Assembly: GCA_013153795.1 (NCBI GenBank)
Contig: JAADDV010000173.1
Span: 1 to 6,653, forward strand
From: Aquificota bacterium
GTDB taxonomy: Bacteria; Aquificota; Aquificia; Aquificales; Hydrogenothermaceae
Length of the DNA stretch: 6,653 nt
Direction: 5' to 3'
In this document: positions 6,235-6,653 of the stretch, piece by piece
Layout: the number at the start of each line of letters is the position of its first letter
Position numbering within the stretch: the first letter of the stretch is position 1
Made by a program: the position numbers and the translations under genes
Notes under the pieces: model-generated
Database searches by the model: none
The model's input: only the letters and a program-made list of their open reading frames with translations
What the model was told of the DNA's origin: nothing

Positions 6235-6653
6235 TTATAAATTTTTCATGAAAGTTCGTATTCGTTTTCTTTTTTCTTTTGAGATTTTTTCATCTTTGTA
6301 GATAACCTCTAAAATTTCTTTTGCAAATTCAAACGCAAACTTTCGTAAATTTCTATTTTCTATACGGTTAACAAACTCTAATAAAGTTTCGTTTTTTTCT
6401 TTCTTATAGCCGTGTTTTTCTAGTTTTTTGTAAAACTTATGAAGATAAAACTTAACTTCATTCTTTTTATAGTAAATATATATTGCTATTGAAAAAAATA
6501 TTATAAAATTAATAACTAAAATCGCAACATATGAAAGGTTGATATTTATATTCGGTATTTTTGCCTTTTCTTTTAGGGAGTTTATAGCTGAAATTTGGCT
6601 TTTTAAGTCAAAGTTAATAATTACTTTAATCCATAAGTAATTTATAGTATCTA
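6235..6653 (-). CDS. C-terminal part of a TgpA-like transglutaminase-family membrane protein (partial)
   Basis: The - strand frame is open from the window edge (first full codon 6651-6649) to TAA at 6237-6235, giving 138 visible residues. It starts with DTINYLWIKVIINFDLKSQ, which resembles the segment after the transglutaminase core in TgpA/DUF3488 proteins (D-x-LNY-x-W ... Y/FD-x-x-x-Q). A transmembrane helix follows at about 39-61 of the visible part. The last 75 residues (FYKKLEKHGYKKEKNETLLE, then EF-containing helices) look like the cytoplasmic DUF4129-type tail of this family. The transglutaminase-like catalytic Cys-His-Asp domain would lie upstream, outside the window. Such proteins are often encoded beside MoxR and DUF58 genes and have been tied to the cell envelope, but neither gene can be seen here. 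It is likely the proximal gene of the operon containing the RHH-GGDEF-EAL gene. Assignment rests on a remote C-terminal similarity, so confidence is moderate. Confidence 0.65.
   Translation of the reverse strand, partial: DTINYLWIKVIINFDLKSQISAINSLKEKAKIPNININLSYVAILVINFIIFFSIAIYIYYKKNEVKFYLHKFYKKLEKHGYKKEKNETLLEFVNRIENRNLRKFAFEFAKEILEVIYKDEKISKEKRKRIRTFMKNL

Noticed and set aside
1..6653. CRISPR array, tRNA/rRNA gene, insertion sequence or riboswitch
   Set aside because: No spaced direct repeats, cloverleaf, rRNA-like stretch, transposase motif or conserved aptamer core was seen; nearly all sequence is accounted for by five genes.

Overview
This AT-rich window (roughly 30% G+C by eye) has Lys/Glu/Ile-rich proteins, AGA/AGG arginine codons and densely packed genes. 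That fits a thermophilic bacterium such as a member of the Hydrogenothermaceae (Aquificota: Sulfurihydrogenibium, Persephonella and relatives). This placement is inferred from composition and gene content only. No rRNA, tRNA, CRISPR array or insertion sequence was seen.

Layout. The left third (1-1878, + strand) is the 3' part of a type IA DNA topoisomerase gene (topA-like), cut by the window edge. It has a TOPRIM motif, an active-site Tyr and a zinc-finger-free C-terminus made of degenerate repeats ending in a Lys/Arg tail. It converges on the rest of the window across a 17-bp gap that holds a bidirectional terminator. All other genes are on the - strand. Read in their own direction they are: (1) the C-terminal end of a TgpA-like transglutaminase-family membrane protein (6653-6235); (2) a 638-aa protein with an N-terminal ribbon-helix-helix DNA-binding domain, a PAS domain, a degenerate GGDEF domain and a degenerate EAL domain (6185-4269); (3) a short DUF445 membrane protein (4226-3546), separated from gene 2 only by a strong hairpin; (4) a 476-aa sigma-54 activator whose N-terminus is a PilZ domain followed by a zinc ribbon instead of a receiver domain (3326-1896). 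Between genes 3 and 4 is a 219-bp AT-rich region with a near-perfect AT palindrome next to an extended -10 promoter.

How the genes may work together. Two of the four - strand genes combine a cyclic-di-GMP-related domain with a transcription-factor domain: PilZ with a sigma-54 activator, and GGDEF/EAL with ribbon-helix-helix. In the second protein the catalytic residues of both c-di-GMP enzyme domains are substituted, so it looks like a nucleotide-sensing or purely regulatory DNA-binding protein rather than an enzyme. The candidate new system is therefore a compact c-di-GMP-to-transcription module next to two envelope membrane proteins (TgpA-like and DUF445). The domain assignments are read from sequence; the functional link is inference.
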